48,747 nt of DNA from a bacterium (lineage in GTDB: Bacteria; Sysuimicrobiota; Sysuimicrobiia; Sysuimicrobiales; Humicultoraceae), in contig JASEHJ010000002.1 in NCBI GenBank assembly GCA_030018905.1, positions 1 through 48,747 on the forward strand. The letters are read 5' to 3'. The notes under the pieces were generated by a model. It worked only from the letters and a program-made list of their open reading frames with translations, was not told where the DNA came from and did not search any database. This document shows, piece by piece, positions 16,367-25,391 of the stretch. The translations under genes were made by a program, and so were the position numbers. Numbering within the stretch: position 1 is the first letter of the stretch; every line of letters starts with the position of its first letter.

Positions 16367-17152
16367 ATGTTCATCATAGGTGAGCGGATCAACGGCATGT
16401 TCCGGTCGGTAGCCCGCGCGATACGGGACCGTGATGCGGCCGCGATAGTGGATCTGGCCAGGAGACAGGTAAGCGCCGGGGCCAGCGCCCTGGACCTCAA
16501 CACCGGTCCTACCGGGGATGACCCGGCCGAGGTGATGACCTGGCTGGTGCAGACCGTCCAGGATGCGGTGGACGTGCCGCTTTCCCTGGATAGCCCCAAG
16601 CCGGCCGTGATCGCAGCGGGGCTGCGGGCCTGCCGGGGTTACGCCGTGATCAACTCCACGACGGGCGCCGCGGAGAAGCTCGACGCACTGCTTCCGCTGG
16701 CGGTGGAGTTCAACGCCGGGCTGATTGGGCTGACCATAGACGAGCGCGGCATTCCGCGCAACGCCGAGGCACGGGCCGAGATCGCACTGACGATCGTGGC
16801 CCGTGCCATGGAGGCCGGCCTGCCGACCGACCGGCTGTACCTTGATCCCATCGTGCTGCCGGTCAGCGCCGCGCAGGCGCAGGGCCCCGAGGCCCTGGGG
16901 GCAATCCCGACGTTCCGAGCCCTGTGCGAGCCCTCGCCGCACATCATGGTGGGGTTGAGCAACGTTTCCCAGGGTGCACCCAACCGCGGGCTGATCAACC
17001 GCACCTTCCTGGCGATGGCCATGGCCATGGGTCTGGACGGGGCCATCCTGGACCCGCTGGACCAGGAGCTGATGGACGCCTTGCGGACGGCCAGTGTGCT
17101 TCTCAACAGGGAGATCTACTGCGACAATTATCTTCAAGTGAGGACGGCCTAG
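16367..17152 (+). CDS. acsE: Methyl-THF:corrinoid protein methyltransferase
   Basis: A 261-residue pterin-binding TIM-barrel enzyme that moves the methyl group from 5-methyl-tetrahydrofolate to the cobalt of AcsCD, joining the folate branch to acetyl-CoA synthesis. The opening FIIGERINGMFRSV, the block ALDLNTGPTGDD and the tail LSNVSQGAPNRGLINRTF are characteristic, and the length is normal. GGAGGAAGCAG precedes the ATG. It closes the CODH/ACS part of the array. Confidence 0.94.
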   Translation: MFIIGERINGMFRSVARAIRDRDAAAIVDLARRQVSAGASALDLNTGPTGDDPAEVMTWLVQTVQDAVDVPLSLDSPKPAVIAAGLRACRGYAVINSTTGAAEKLDALLPLAVEFNAGLIGLTIDERGIPRNAEARAEIALTIVARAMEAGLPTDRLYLDPIVLPVSAAQAQGPEALGAIPTFRALCEPSPHIMVGLSNVSQGAPNRGLINRTFLAMAMAMGLDGAILDPLDQELMDALRTASVLLNREIYCDNYLQVRTA

Positions 17153-17167
17153 CGGTCGGGTGTGGAG

Positions 17168-18502
17168 ATGAACATCGAGGAGTCGCTCGCCTACCTCAAC
17201 GGGCTGATCGCCGGCCGGCCTTCTCAACCGGCGCGGTATTTGCCCATCAAGATGGACCGCATGCGGCATCTCTGCAGTCTGCTCGGCAACCGCGAGGGGA
17301 GATTCCCGGCGGTGCTGGTTGCGGGGACGAAGGGCAAGGGCTCCACCGCGGCTATGATCGCCTCGATGGCACAGACCGCCGGCTACCGGGTGGGCCTCTA
17401 CACCAAGCCGCACCTTGTGGACTTCCGAGAGCGGATGAGAATCAACGAGGAGTTGATCTCGCCGGATGAATTGGCCCTCCTTGTGAGCGAGGCGCGCGAT
17501 GCGATCGCCCGGGGAGAGGGCGGGCCGGGTTGGCCCCCTACCTACTTCGAGGTTTCGGCCGCGCTCGCGTTCATGTACTTCGCGCGCCGTGGGGTGGATC
17601 TCGCCGTCGTAGAGGTCGGCATCGGCGGGCGCCTGGATGCCACCAACGTGGTGAACCCGATCGTTTCGGTCATTGCGACCGTTGGGTACGACCACACCGA
17701 CCTGCTGGGCAACAGCCTTCGCCGCATCGCAGAGGAAGACACCGGCATCATCCGGCCGGGCGGACGGGCAGTCACCGTACCGCAGCCGGCAGCGGCATCC
17801 GAGGTGATCGAGGCGGCAGCGGCATCCAGGGGCGCCACGCTGACCAGGGTAGGCCGTGAGATCCGCTACCGGACGCTGCGGTCCACCCTGGGAGGGATCC
17901 GCGTCACCGTGTGCGGGCAGCGGCGTTCCTACCGGGACCTGACGGTGCCCCTGCTGGGACGGCATCAGGCCCTCAACGCCGCCACAGCCATCGGGGCGGT
18001 TGAGGCTCTGGAAGCCGCGGGGTTTGCAGTGCCTGAGGCGGCGGTGCGGGCAGGTCTTGCCGGCCTGCGCTGGCCTGCCCGGATCGAGGTGGTTCGTGAC
18101 TGCTGTCCCACCTTGATCGTGGACGTGGCCCACAACGCCGTCTCGTTCCAGGCGCTGCGCAACGTGTTGGACGAGGTCTTCCCCGGGCGCCGCGTCGCGC
18201 TCGTGATCGGTGTGCTGGGCAACAAGGACCTGGCTGGCATCGCACGCATCATCGCCCCCCGGGCCTCGGTTGTGATCGCGACCAGGGCCGACGACGACCG
18301 GGCGCTGCCGCCGGCCGACGTGGCGATCGCGTTCTGTCCGGGGGTTGCCGACATCCGCATCGTTGAGGACCCGGTGGAAGCTCTCGAGTGCGCGCTTGAT
18401 GCCGTCTCCCCCGAGGACCTAGTCTGCGTGACAGGCTCGTTCCATGTGGCCGGCCCGGTGCTCGCCCACCTGGCTGCCGCCCCTGCGCTCCAGGCGAGAT
18501 AG
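17168..18502 (+). CDS. folC: Folylpolyglutamate synthase / dihydrofolate synthase
   Basis: A Mur-ligase-type protein of 444 residues from the ATG at 17168; a GTG two codons upstream (17162) is the alternative. MNIEESLAYLNGL matches the usual FolC N-terminus. The P-loop GTKGKGSTA is near residue 54, followed by GLYTKPHLVDFRER, VGIGGRLDATNV and the second-domain VVDVAHNAVS. It adds glutamate tails to folates, which improves retention and affinity for folate enzymes. Its place between acsE and metV suggests that THF cofactor supply is co-expressed with the pathway that uses it most. Confidence 0.9.
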   Translation: MNIEESLAYLNGLIAGRPSQPARYLPIKMDRMRHLCSLLGNREGRFPAVLVAGTKGKGSTAAMIASMAQTAGYRVGLYTKPHLVDFRERMRINEELISPDELALLVSEARDAIARGEGGPGWPPTYFEVSAALAFMYFARRGVDLAVVEVGIGGRLDATNVVNPIVSVIATVGYDHTDLLGNSLRRIAEEDTGIIRPGGRAVTVPQPAAASEVIEAAAASRGATLTRVGREIRYRTLRSTLGGIRVTVCGQRRSYRDLTVPLLGRHQALNAATAIGAVEALEAAGFAVPEAAVRAGLAGLRWPARIEVVRDCCPTLIVDVAHNAVSFQALRNVLDEVFPGRRVALVIGVLGNKDLAGIARIIAPRASVVIATRADDDRALPPADVAIAFCPGVADIRIVEDPVEALECALDAVSPEDLVCVTGSFHVAGPVLAHLAAAPALQAR

Positions 18503-18511
18503 GAGGGCGCC

Positions 18512-19201
18512 ATGATCGTAGCCGAGCAGAAGCCCCTGGAGGCCGTCCTCAAGATGATGGCGCCGTACCAGAGGGTGCTGGTGGTCGGTTGTGCGAGCTG
18601 CGTGTCGGTCTGCCTCGCAGGTGGGGAGCGGGAAGTGAGCGTCCTCAGCTCGCTGGCCAGGCTGGCCCGCGGCACGCAGGGCGCGTCCATCGAGATAGCC
18701 GAGGCCACCGTGCATCGCCAGTGCGACCAGGAGTTTCTCCTGCCGCTGGCTTCCCAGGTGGAGGCGGCCGAGGCGGTCTTCTCGCTGGGGTGCGGGTGTG
18801 GGGTGCAGTTGATGGCGGAGACGTTCCCCCATCGCCGCGTGTTCCCGCTGCTGGACACCAAGTTCATGGGGATCACCCTCCAGCCCGGGGTGTGGGTCGA
18901 GCGGTGCCGCGGGTGCGGCGAGTGCATCCTCGACCGCACCGGCGGTATCTGCCCGATCGCGCGCTGCTCGAAGGGGTTGCTCAACGGGCCCTGCGGCGGA
19001 TACCGCGACGGGAAGTGCGAGGTGGACACCGCCGTGGACTGCGCGTGGCTGCTCATCTTCAACCGGCTTCAGACATTGGGGGAGTTGGAGTCCCTCCGCG
19101 CCATCATGGAACCAAAGGATTGGTCAGAAGCCGCGGTCGGCCGGCCGCGGCAGGTAGTGCGAGAAGACGTCAAAGTACCCATCGAGGAGGTAATCGCATG
19201 A
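18512..19201 (+). CDS. metV: MetV-like methylene-THF reductase partner protein (copy 1)
   Basis: A 229-residue protein of the MTHFR C-terminal (MetV) family. The N-terminal half has VLVVGCASCVSVCLAGG and later SLGCGCGVQ. The C-terminal half has a cysteine-rich block C-x2-C-x2-C (CRGCGEC), then GGICPIARCSKGLLNGPCGG, likely to hold iron-sulfur clusters or zinc. MetV pairs with MetF in acetogens that reduce methylene-THF with an Hdr-type or other electron input. The nearest metF is 7 kb away, with fhs and an hdr set between. A paralogue at 25392 is next to metF. The stop overlaps the start of fhs. Confidence 0.85.
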   Translation: MIVAEQKPLEAVLKMMAPYQRVLVVGCASCVSVCLAGGEREVSVLSSLARLARGTQGASIEIAEATVHRQCDQEFLLPLASQVEAAEAVFSLGCGCGVQLMAETFPHRRVFPLLDTKFMGITLQPGVWVERCRGCGECILDRTGGICPIARCSKGLLNGPCGGYRDGKCEVDTAVDCAWLLIFNRLQTLGELESLRAIMEPKDWSEAAVGRPRQVVREDVKVPIEEVIA

Positions 19202-20907
19202 GCAGCAAGATCAAGAGCGACCTCGACATTGCCCAGGAGGCCAAGCTCCTTCCGGTGTTGGAGATCGCCAGGCGCCTTGGACTGACCGAGGACGACCTCG
19301 ACATGTACGGGAAGTACAAGGCCAAGATCCACCTCGACGTGATGGAACGCCTGGCCGACCGGCCCAGCGGCAAGTACATCATGGTTACCGCCATCACCCC
19401 GACGCCGCTGGGCGAGGGGAAGACCACCACCGCCATCGGGTTGGGCATGGCCCTCAACCGGCTGGGGCACCGAACGGTGAACACCCTGCGCCAGCCGTCT
19501 ATGGGTCCGACCTTCGGCATCAAGGGCGGCGCCGCCGGCGGCGGCCACTCGCAGGCGATCCCCATGGAGGACTTCAACCTGCACTTCACAGGGGACATTC
19601 ACGCGGTCGGCGTCGCCCACAACCTGCTGGCGGCGATGATTGACAACCACATCATGCAGGGCAACGAACTGCGCATTGACCCGTACTCAATCACCTGGCC
19701 GCGGGTGATGGACATCAGCGACCGGGCGCTGCGCAACATCGTCATCGGCCTGGGCACCAAGGACGACGGCCGGCCCCGCACGACCGGGTTCGACATCACG
19801 GTGGCCTCGGAGGTAATGGCGATCCTGGCGCTGGCCAGCGACCTGCGCGACCTGCGGGCGCGCCTGGGACGGATCGTCATTGGAACCAACGAGGACGGCA
19901 ACCCGGTGACAGCCGAGGACCTCAAGGCAGCGGGCGCCATGGCGGTGCTGCTCAAGGACGCGCTGATGCCCAACCTAATCCAGACCCTGGAGAACACCCC
20001 GGTTATCGTCCACGCCGGGCCGTTCGCCAACATCGCCCACGGCAACAACTCCATTGTGGCGGACAAGATCGCCGTCAAGCTGGCCGACTACGTGGTCACC
20101 GAGAGCGGGTTCGGGGCGGATATCGGCGCCGAGAAGATGCTCAACGTCAAGTGCCGGTACTCGGGTCTCAAGCTGGACGCGGCCGTGGTGGTGGCGACCA
20201 TCCGGGCCCTGAAGATGCACGGAGGGGTGGGCCGCGTTGTCCCCGGCCGGCCGCTGCCACCCGAGCTGGTCAGCGAGAACGTCGAGGCGGTCACACGCGG
20301 GTGTGAGAACCTCCAGAAGCACATAGAGAACATGCGGCTGCACGGCCTGCCGGTGGTCGTGGCCATCAACCTGTTCCCCACCGACACCGAGCGCGAGATC
20401 GCCGCGGTCCGCGAGGCCTCTCTGGCCGCCGGCGCAGTGGACGCCGTTACCAGCGATCACCACGCCCGAGGCGGCGAAGGCGCGCTGGAGCTGGCCAAGG
20501 CAGTGGTGAAGGCCACCGGGCAGCCCAGCCGCATGCAGTTCCTCTACCCGCTGGAGATGCCGATCCGCGAGAAGATCGAGACCATCGCCACCAAGATCTA
20601 CGGCGCCGACGGGGTGGACTTCGAGCCGGCCGCGGAGGCCAAGATCAAGCTCTACACCAAGTTGGGCTACGACAAGCTGCCCATCTGCATGGCCAAGTCG
20701 CACCTGTCGCTCTCAGACAACCCGGCGCTCAAGAACCGGCCCCGGGGCTTCCGCGTGACGGTGCGAGACATCCGCGCCTCAGTAGGCGCCGGATTCCTCT
20801 ATCCGTTGTGCGGACAGATGCGCACCATGCCCGGTCTGCCCAAGGCCCCGGCGGCCAGCAAGGTGGACATAGACCTGGAGACAGGTAAGGTGGTGGGACT
20901 GTTCTGA
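19198..20907 (+). CDS. fhs: Formate-tetrahydrofolate ligase
   Basis: A 569-residue ATP-dependent 10-formyl-THF synthetase, the energy-consuming step of the methyl branch. The P-loop is in ITPTPLGEGKTTT near residue 62, followed by RQPSMGPTFGIKGGAAGGG, and FSMD-type folate-site blocks further on. The start at 19198 overlaps the metV stop (ATGA) and has GAGGAGG upstream; a longer upstream frame exists but is out-of-frame noise over metV. The length is normal. Confidence 0.96.
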   Translation: MSSKIKSDLDIAQEAKLLPVLEIARRLGLTEDDLDMYGKYKAKIHLDVMERLADRPSGKYIMVTAITPTPLGEGKTTTAIGLGMALNRLGHRTVNTLRQPSMGPTFGIKGGAAGGGHSQAIPMEDFNLHFTGDIHAVGVAHNLLAAMIDNHIMQGNELRIDPYSITWPRVMDISDRALRNIVIGLGTKDDGRPRTTGFDITVASEVMAILALASDLRDLRARLGRIVIGTNEDGNPVTAEDLKAAGAMAVLLKDALMPNLIQTLENTPVIVHAGPFANIAHGNNSIVADKIAVKLADYVVTESGFGADIGAEKMLNVKCRYSGLKLDAAVVVATIRALKMHGGVGRVVPGRPLPPELVSENVEAVTRGCENLQKHIENMRLHGLPVVVAINLFPTDTEREIAAVREASLAAGAVDAVTSDHHARGGEGALELAKAVVKATGQPSRMQFLYPLEMPIREKIETIATKIYGADGVDFEPAAEAKIKLYTKLGYDKLPICMAKSHLSLSDNPALKNRPRGFRVTVRDIRASVGAGFLYPLCGQMRTMPGLPKAPAASKVDIDLETGKVVGLF

Positions 20908-22106
20908 CCCATGCCCGCACAGCGTTGGTGGTGGGGGCCGGACCGGCCGGCCTGACGGCGGCGCAGGCGCTGGCCGCCAGGGGGATTCCTGTGCTGCTGG
21001 CCGAGCAGGGGCCGGTGGTCGGCGGATGGGCGGCCTGCTATGCGTGCAAGGCCGCAACCGACTGTAACCTGTGCGGGGTGTGCCTGAGTGCCCGGGTAAG
21101 CCGGACGATGCAACCCGGCGCCGGCGTAACGCTGAAGGTGGACGCGCATGTTCTGGGGATTGAAGGTGGGCCAGGCAGCTTCGCCGTTCGCCTGGCCCAC
21201 CGGCCCCGGGGCGTGGACGTATCGCGCTGTACTGGGTGCGGCCGGTGTGCCGAGCTGTGTCCGGTTGCCGCGATAGCCCAACCCCATCCCCAGGCGCTGC
21301 CCATGGCCTACCTCTTGGACCAGGAAGCGTGCCTGCGCGCCAGGGGCGAGGAGTGCGTGATCTGCCGGGAGGCGTGTCCCTTCGGCGCAGTCCTTTTGGA
21401 TGACACACCAAGTGAGGAGTTGGTGCAGGCGGACGTGGTGGTGCTCGCCACCGGATTTGAGCCATATCCGGCGGCCCGCAAAGGCCAGCTCGGCTACGGC
21501 CGCCTTCCGGGTGTAATCACCACCATGGATCTGGAGAGGGGTCTGTGGCAGCATGGACCGGAATACCTGTCGCGCCTGTTGCCCGGCAGCCGACGGGTGG
21601 CGTTCGTGCACTGCGTCGGATCCCGGGATCTGGCCGCAGGCAGGGGTTGGTGCTCGCAGGTCTGCTGCCCTACCGCGTTACGCCTGGCCGGCCGCATGGT
21701 ACGCGAACTCCCGGGTCTGGAGGCCACCCTCTTCTTCATCGACCTGCAGCGGTGCGCCCCGGGGATCGCGCGCCTCTTCGATGACCTGCCGCCGGAGATC
21801 CATCTGGTGCGCGGCATTCCGGGGGATGTGCTTTCGGAGCCCGGGGGGCTGCTTCTGACGTTCGAGGACGTCGCCACGGCCACCAGACGCCAGGAGCTCT
21901 TCGACCTGGTGGTGCTGGCGGTAGGCATGGATTCGCCAGGCGCGGCCGCCGGCATGCCGGCGGCCGCAGAAGGCTTCCTGTGCGACCTCCCGGCAGGGGT
22001 GGTTGCGGCGGGCGCCTGCGGAGGCCCGGTCAGCATCCCGGAGGCCGTGGGCGAGGGCCTGAGGGCCGCGGGAGCCGCCCTGCGGGTGCTGGAGAGCCTG
22101 TCGTGA
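20904..22106 (+). CDS. hdrA: HdrA-like flavoprotein, first half of a split HdrA
   Basis: About 400 residues. The FAD site is GAGPAGL at the N-terminus, then a cysteine cluster (CYACKAATDCNLCGVC), a [4Fe-4S] motif CTGCGRCAELCP, CVICREACP, and the HdrA signature VGSRD followed by WCSQVCC. It matches only the first HdrA unit of the giant protein at 29967. No ATG fits: a CTG at 20904 overlaps the fhs stop (CTGA) and yields MTHARTALVVGAGPAG, while a TTG at 20925 would start inside the first beta strand. The next gene supplies the remainder of HdrA. Its likely role is the flavin centre of a bifurcating Hdr complex. Confidence 0.82.
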   Translation: MTHARTALVVGAGPAGLTAAQALAARGIPVLLAEQGPVVGGWAACYACKAATDCNLCGVCLSARVSRTMQPGAGVTLKVDAHVLGIEGGPGSFAVRLAHRPRGVDVSRCTGCGRCAELCPVAAIAQPHPQALPMAYLLDQEACLRARGEECVICREACPFGAVLLDDTPSEELVQADVVVLATGFEPYPAARKGQLGYGRLPGVITTMDLERGLWQHGPEYLSRLLPGSRRVAFVHCVGSRDLAAGRGWCSQVCCPTALRLAGRMVRELPGLEATLFFIDLQRCAPGIARLFDDLPPEIHLVRGIPGDVLSEPGGLLLTFEDVATATRRQELFDLVVLAVGMDSPGAAAGMPAAAEGFLCDLPAGVVAAGACGGPVSIPEAVGEGLRAAGAALRVLESLS

Positions 22107-23947
22107 ACGGTTATGGGACGGCCCTGGCGGTTTGCACCTGCGGCGGCACGCTGTGCGGTCGCCTCGATGTGGAGCGCATCGTCGCGGCGCCTGGTTTCGC
22201 GTCGGCGCTGGTCATCCATGATCTCTGCCTGCCCGCGGGCAGCGCGCGCGTAGCGTCCTGGCTTCGCGAGACCGCGGCCGATAGCCTGGTAGTAGCGGCG
22301 TGCGGGGTCCCTGCGGCAGTACAGGCGGTCGTCGAGGTGTCCAGGGCCGCCGGAGTCGCAGAGCACCGCACAAGCCTGGTGGATCTGCGGGAAGGGTGCG
22401 CCTGGGTCCATACCCAAGCAGATCAGGCCACTGCCAAGGCTCTTAGGATGGTGGCTTCGGCTGCGGCCGGGGTTAGAGAGAGCACGCCTCCGGTACCTGA
22501 TGTTGAGGTGAGGCCCTCCGGGCGGGTGCTCGTCGTGGGAACCGGCCCAGGCTCCCTGGCTGCGGCTGCCCGTCTCAAGGACCTGGGCTGCGAGGCGGTC
22601 TTGATCAGTGGAACGCTGGAGCGGTTTGAGGGGCAGGCCGGCGAGTTCAAGGCCAGGATACGAACTGATCAGGGCGTCGAGTGCCATGCGGTCGGCGCCG
22701 TGATCGCAGCAGGCGATGCTCCTGCGCGTATGCCCGCGGTCCAGGCCGGCCAGAGGGTGGCCTTCCTGCTGGAGGGCGATCCCTGGCCTTCGGTTACCGA
22801 GTCAACGCTTTCGGCTGCCCTGCACCTGGCACGAGACTGCGGGTGCCGCGTGCTGGTGCTCTTTCGCGACATGGGAGTCGCCGGGCGTGGGCTGGAGGAA
22901 CTCTACAGGGAGGCGCGCGGCTCAGGGGTCACGTTCGTCCGGATGGAAGAGGGGTCTCTCCGGATAGTTGAGGCAGGGGGTGAGTGGGTCGTTACGCTGG
23001 AGGTGCCCGGCCTGGGATCCGTCACCGAGACCGTTGACGTGCTGGTAAGCGGCGCCACCGATGCGCTGCAGGGGACGCGGGGCCTGGCAGAGGTACTAGG
23101 CGTGGCTCCCCGCAAGGGAGGCTGGGCGCCCAGGGAGCGCGCTCTTCTGGAGCCCGTTGCGACCGAACGCAACGGTGTTTTCCTCATCGGATCGGCCCGC
23201 GGCCCGTACACCACCGACCAGGCAGTTCGCCAGGGAGAGGCCGCGGCGATGGCCGCGCTCTCCGTGGCCGCGCCAGGTGTGATCGCGGTTTCCGCTCGGG
23301 CATCGGTAGATGTGGAGCGGTGCGCCTTCTGCCTGACGTGTCTGCGCGTCTGCCCCCACCAGGCGGTGACCACCGCCTTGGGTCAGACGATGCGGGTGCT
23401 GCCCGCTGCCTGCCAGGGGTGCGGCGTGTGCGCGGCGGCCTGTCCTGCTGGCGCGATCCAGATCACGGAGAGTCCCAACCGCCGCCTCTTGGCGGAGATG
23501 GACGCGCTGATGAACGGGCCTCCCCTGGGCGGCCGTCCCACCGTCGTCTTCGCCTGCGCGAACTCGGCCGTGCCCGCCCTGCAGGCGCTGGGCAGGCTGC
23601 GCCTGTCATACCCGGCTCAGGTTCTGGTGGTGCCCGTGCCCTGCCTGGGCCGCCTGGAGGCGGTTCACTGCGTGCGGCCGCTGGCGGCGGGGGCCCGCCG
23701 GGTCCTCCTCTGCGGCTGCTACGACCGGAGCTGCGAGCACCTGGTCGGGCCTGCTACGGCCCGCAGGGTGGTGGAGCGTGCCTCCGCGTTGGCAGGCACG
23801 CTGGGTCTGGATCCCGGTGCCATCCATGTGGCGTCGCTTGCTCCGGTTGACTGGCACAAGCTTGGCCAGATACTGGGTGTCTCATGCGACGACGGGGACA
23901 GGAATGGTGGAGAAGCATCGAAGGTGACGGCGCATGCTACCGCGTGA
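22103..23947 (+). CDS. hdrA: HdrA second half fused to MvhD
   Basis: A 614-residue protein from a GTG overlapping the previous stop (GTGA). The N-terminal 130 residues (VCTCGGTLCGRLD ... GCAWVHTQ) match the HdrA domain that starts the second unit of the giant protein at 29967. Next comes a Rossmann-like domain with GTGPGSLAAAARL, but the usual GG motif after the second beta strand is absent (LISGTLERFEGQ), so FAD binding there is doubtful. Two ferredoxin motifs follow, CAFCLTCLRVCP and CQGCGVCAAACP. The last 130 residues are an MvhD/FrhD domain (VVFACANSA, VPVPCLG, LLCGCYDRSCEH), which passes electrons from a hydrogenase or dehydrogenase to HdrA. The next start overlaps by 14 bases. Confidence 0.85.
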   Translation: MNGYGTALAVCTCGGTLCGRLDVERIVAAPGFASALVIHDLCLPAGSARVASWLRETAADSLVVAACGVPAAVQAVVEVSRAAGVAEHRTSLVDLREGCAWVHTQADQATAKALRMVASAAAGVRESTPPVPDVEVRPSGRVLVVGTGPGSLAAAARLKDLGCEAVLISGTLERFEGQAGEFKARIRTDQGVECHAVGAVIAAGDAPARMPAVQAGQRVAFLLEGDPWPSVTESTLSAALHLARDCGCRVLVLFRDMGVAGRGLEELYREARGSGVTFVRMEEGSLRIVEAGGEWVVTLEVPGLGSVTETVDVLVSGATDALQGTRGLAEVLGVAPRKGGWAPRERALLEPVATERNGVFLIGSARGPYTTDQAVRQGEAAAMAALSVAAPGVIAVSARASVDVERCAFCLTCLRVCPHQAVTTALGQTMRVLPAACQGCGVCAAACPAGAIQITESPNRRLLAEMDALMNGPPLGGRPTVVFACANSAVPALQALGRLRLSYPAQVLVVPVPCLGRLEAVHCVRPLAAGARRVLLCGCYDRSCEHLVGPATARRVVERASALAGTLGLDPGAIHVASLAPVDWHKLGQILGVSCDDGDRNGGEASKVTAHATA

Positions 23948-24506
23948 GGCGCGGGCGCTGCCCGGCAGGACGGATCCTGCCTGGGCGCCGGTCATTGAGA
24001 CAGCCAGTGGGGAGCGCGTGGGGCTCTGCTTTGGTTGTGGCATATGCACCGGGAGCTGCCCCCTGGCTCCGGCAATGGATATGCTGCCGAGCCGTCTGAT
24101 GAAGGCGGTTCAGCTCGGGCTCAAGGAGCGGGTGCTGAAGGCCACCGCGCCATACCTCTGCGTCGGCTGCGAAACCTGTGCCGTCCGGTGCCCGAACGGG
24201 ATAGATGTCGCGCGTGTAATGGACGCGGTGCGCCAGGCGGGTCTTGCCAGGGGTGGGCCGGTACCCAGGGTGGACATCCAACGGTTTCACCAGTGGTTCC
24301 TGCGCACCGTGAGGTTGTTCGGCCGCGCCCACGAAGGGCTGCTCTCGGCTGGGTTCAGCCTGCAGCAGGGACGGCTGCGAGAGGATCTGCCCACCGGATG
24401 GGCCCTCATGCGGCATGGCAGGCTGGCACTGTGGCCCCATTTCATCCGGCGGCGCCGTGAGGTGCGCCGCCTGTTCCGGGCCATCGGGCAGAGGGGTGGG
24501 CGGTGA
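23934..24506 (+). CDS. hdrC: HdrC, iron-sulfur subunit of heterodisulfide-reductase-like complex
   Basis: A 190-residue protein with two [4Fe-4S] motifs, CFGCGICTGSCP and CVGCETCAVRCP, in the arrangement of HdrC, followed by a helical tail. It carries electrons from HdrA to HdrB. The ATG at 23934 lies within the end of the preceding gene, and its stop overlaps the hdrB start (GTGA), so the hdr genes are translationally coupled. No membrane segment is seen, in keeping with a soluble cytoplasmic complex. Confidence 0.88.
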   Translation: MLPREARALPGRTDPAWAPVIETASGERVGLCFGCGICTGSCPLAPAMDMLPSRLMKAVQLGLKERVLKATAPYLCVGCETCAVRCPNGIDVARVMDAVRQAGLARGGPVPRVDIQRFHQWFLRTVRLFGRAHEGLLSAGFSLQQGRLREDLPTGWALMRHGRLALWPHFIRRRREVRRLFRAIGQRGGR

Positions 24507-25375
24507 CACAGATGGGAGGGGAGAAGCCGCTCGCGCTGTACCCAGGGTGCTCGTTGCAGAGCACCGGAGCCGCCTACCTGGCTTCCGTGCACGAAACGCT
24601 GCGCGCCCTGGGGCTCCGGGTGAACGAACTGCCCGACTGGAACTGCTGCGGCGCGAGCTCGGCCCACTTCGTTGACCCGGAGCTGGCAGTCCTGCTGCCT
24701 GCCCGCAACCTTGCGATAGCCGAGGACCTGGGGGCCGACGTGCTGACCGCGTGCGCCGCCTGTCACCACCGGCTGGTGCAGGCAGAGCACGAGCTCAGCA
24801 CCTCGGAAGCCATGGCGCGTGCCGCCGCGAAACAGGACGTGGCCTACCACGGTGGGGTCAGGGTGCGTCACCTGCTCTCGGTTCTGGATGAGACCGACCT
24901 CTCCGGTCGGATCTGCCGACCCTTGAAGGGGCTCAGGGTGGCATGCTACTACGGCTGCCTGCTGGTGCGGATACCCAGATCCGGCGGCATAGACGACTCG
25001 GAGAACCCGGACATCATGGAGCGCGTGCTCAGGGCCTGCGGCGCCGAAGTGGCCGACTGGCAGGGCAAGACCTGGTGCTGCGGTGCCAGCCTGGCCGCCA
25101 CCGCGCCCGAACTGGCAGGGGACCTCGTTCAACGGATCCTGGTGCAGGCGCATCGCGCGGGCGCCGACTGCATCGCCACCGCGTGTCCGCTGTGCCAGCT
25201 CAACCTGGATTTGCTCCAAAGCGCCGCGGCTGAGCGGTCGGGATTCGACCGGCTGCTACCCGTTGTGTTCTTCACTCAACTGACCGCGCTGGCGCTGGGA
25301 GCCAGCCCGCGCCGCCTGGGGTTCGGGAAACACCTGGTGGCAGTCCGACCTATGATGGAGGCGCTGGCCGTATGA
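24503..25375 (+). CDS. hdrB: HdrB, catalytic-type CCG-domain subunit
   Basis: A 290-residue protein with two CCG domains: YPGCSLQST ... WNCCGASSAH ... CAACHHR, and CYYGCLLVR ... WCCGASLA ... CPLCQLN. In methanogen HdrB these bind two unusual [4Fe-4S] clusters that reduce a heterodisulfide. In acetogen-type loci without CoM/CoB, the Hdr complex instead passes electrons to another acceptor, here probably MetF/MetV, encoded next. The GTG start at 24503 has GAGGGG upstream; an ATG three codons later is possible. All expected cysteines are present. Confidence 0.88.
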   Translation: MTQMGGEKPLALYPGCSLQSTGAAYLASVHETLRALGLRVNELPDWNCCGASSAHFVDPELAVLLPARNLAIAEDLGADVLTACAACHHRLVQAEHELSTSEAMARAAAKQDVAYHGGVRVRHLLSVLDETDLSGRICRPLKGLRVACYYGCLLVRIPRSGGIDDSENPDIMERVLRACGAEVADWQGKTWCCGASLAATAPELAGDLVQRILVQAHRAGADCIATACPLCQLNLDLLQSAAAERSGFDRLLPVVFFTQLTALALGASPRRLGFGKHLVAVRPMMEALAV

Positions 25376-25391
25376 GGAAGGTGGTCTTGCC

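Noticed and set aside
9249-18133. Long minus-strand frames opposite acsB, acsE and folC (9249-10661, 16238-18133)
   Set aside because: Shadow frames of well-conserved genes; no motifs, no ribosome-binding sites, typical of GC-rich third positions.
20904-23947. Split hdrA as a frameshifted single gene
   Set aside because: The two parts overlap with a regular GTGA start/stop, the second part begins at a natural domain border, and it carries an extra MvhD domain. A true two-gene arrangement is more likely.
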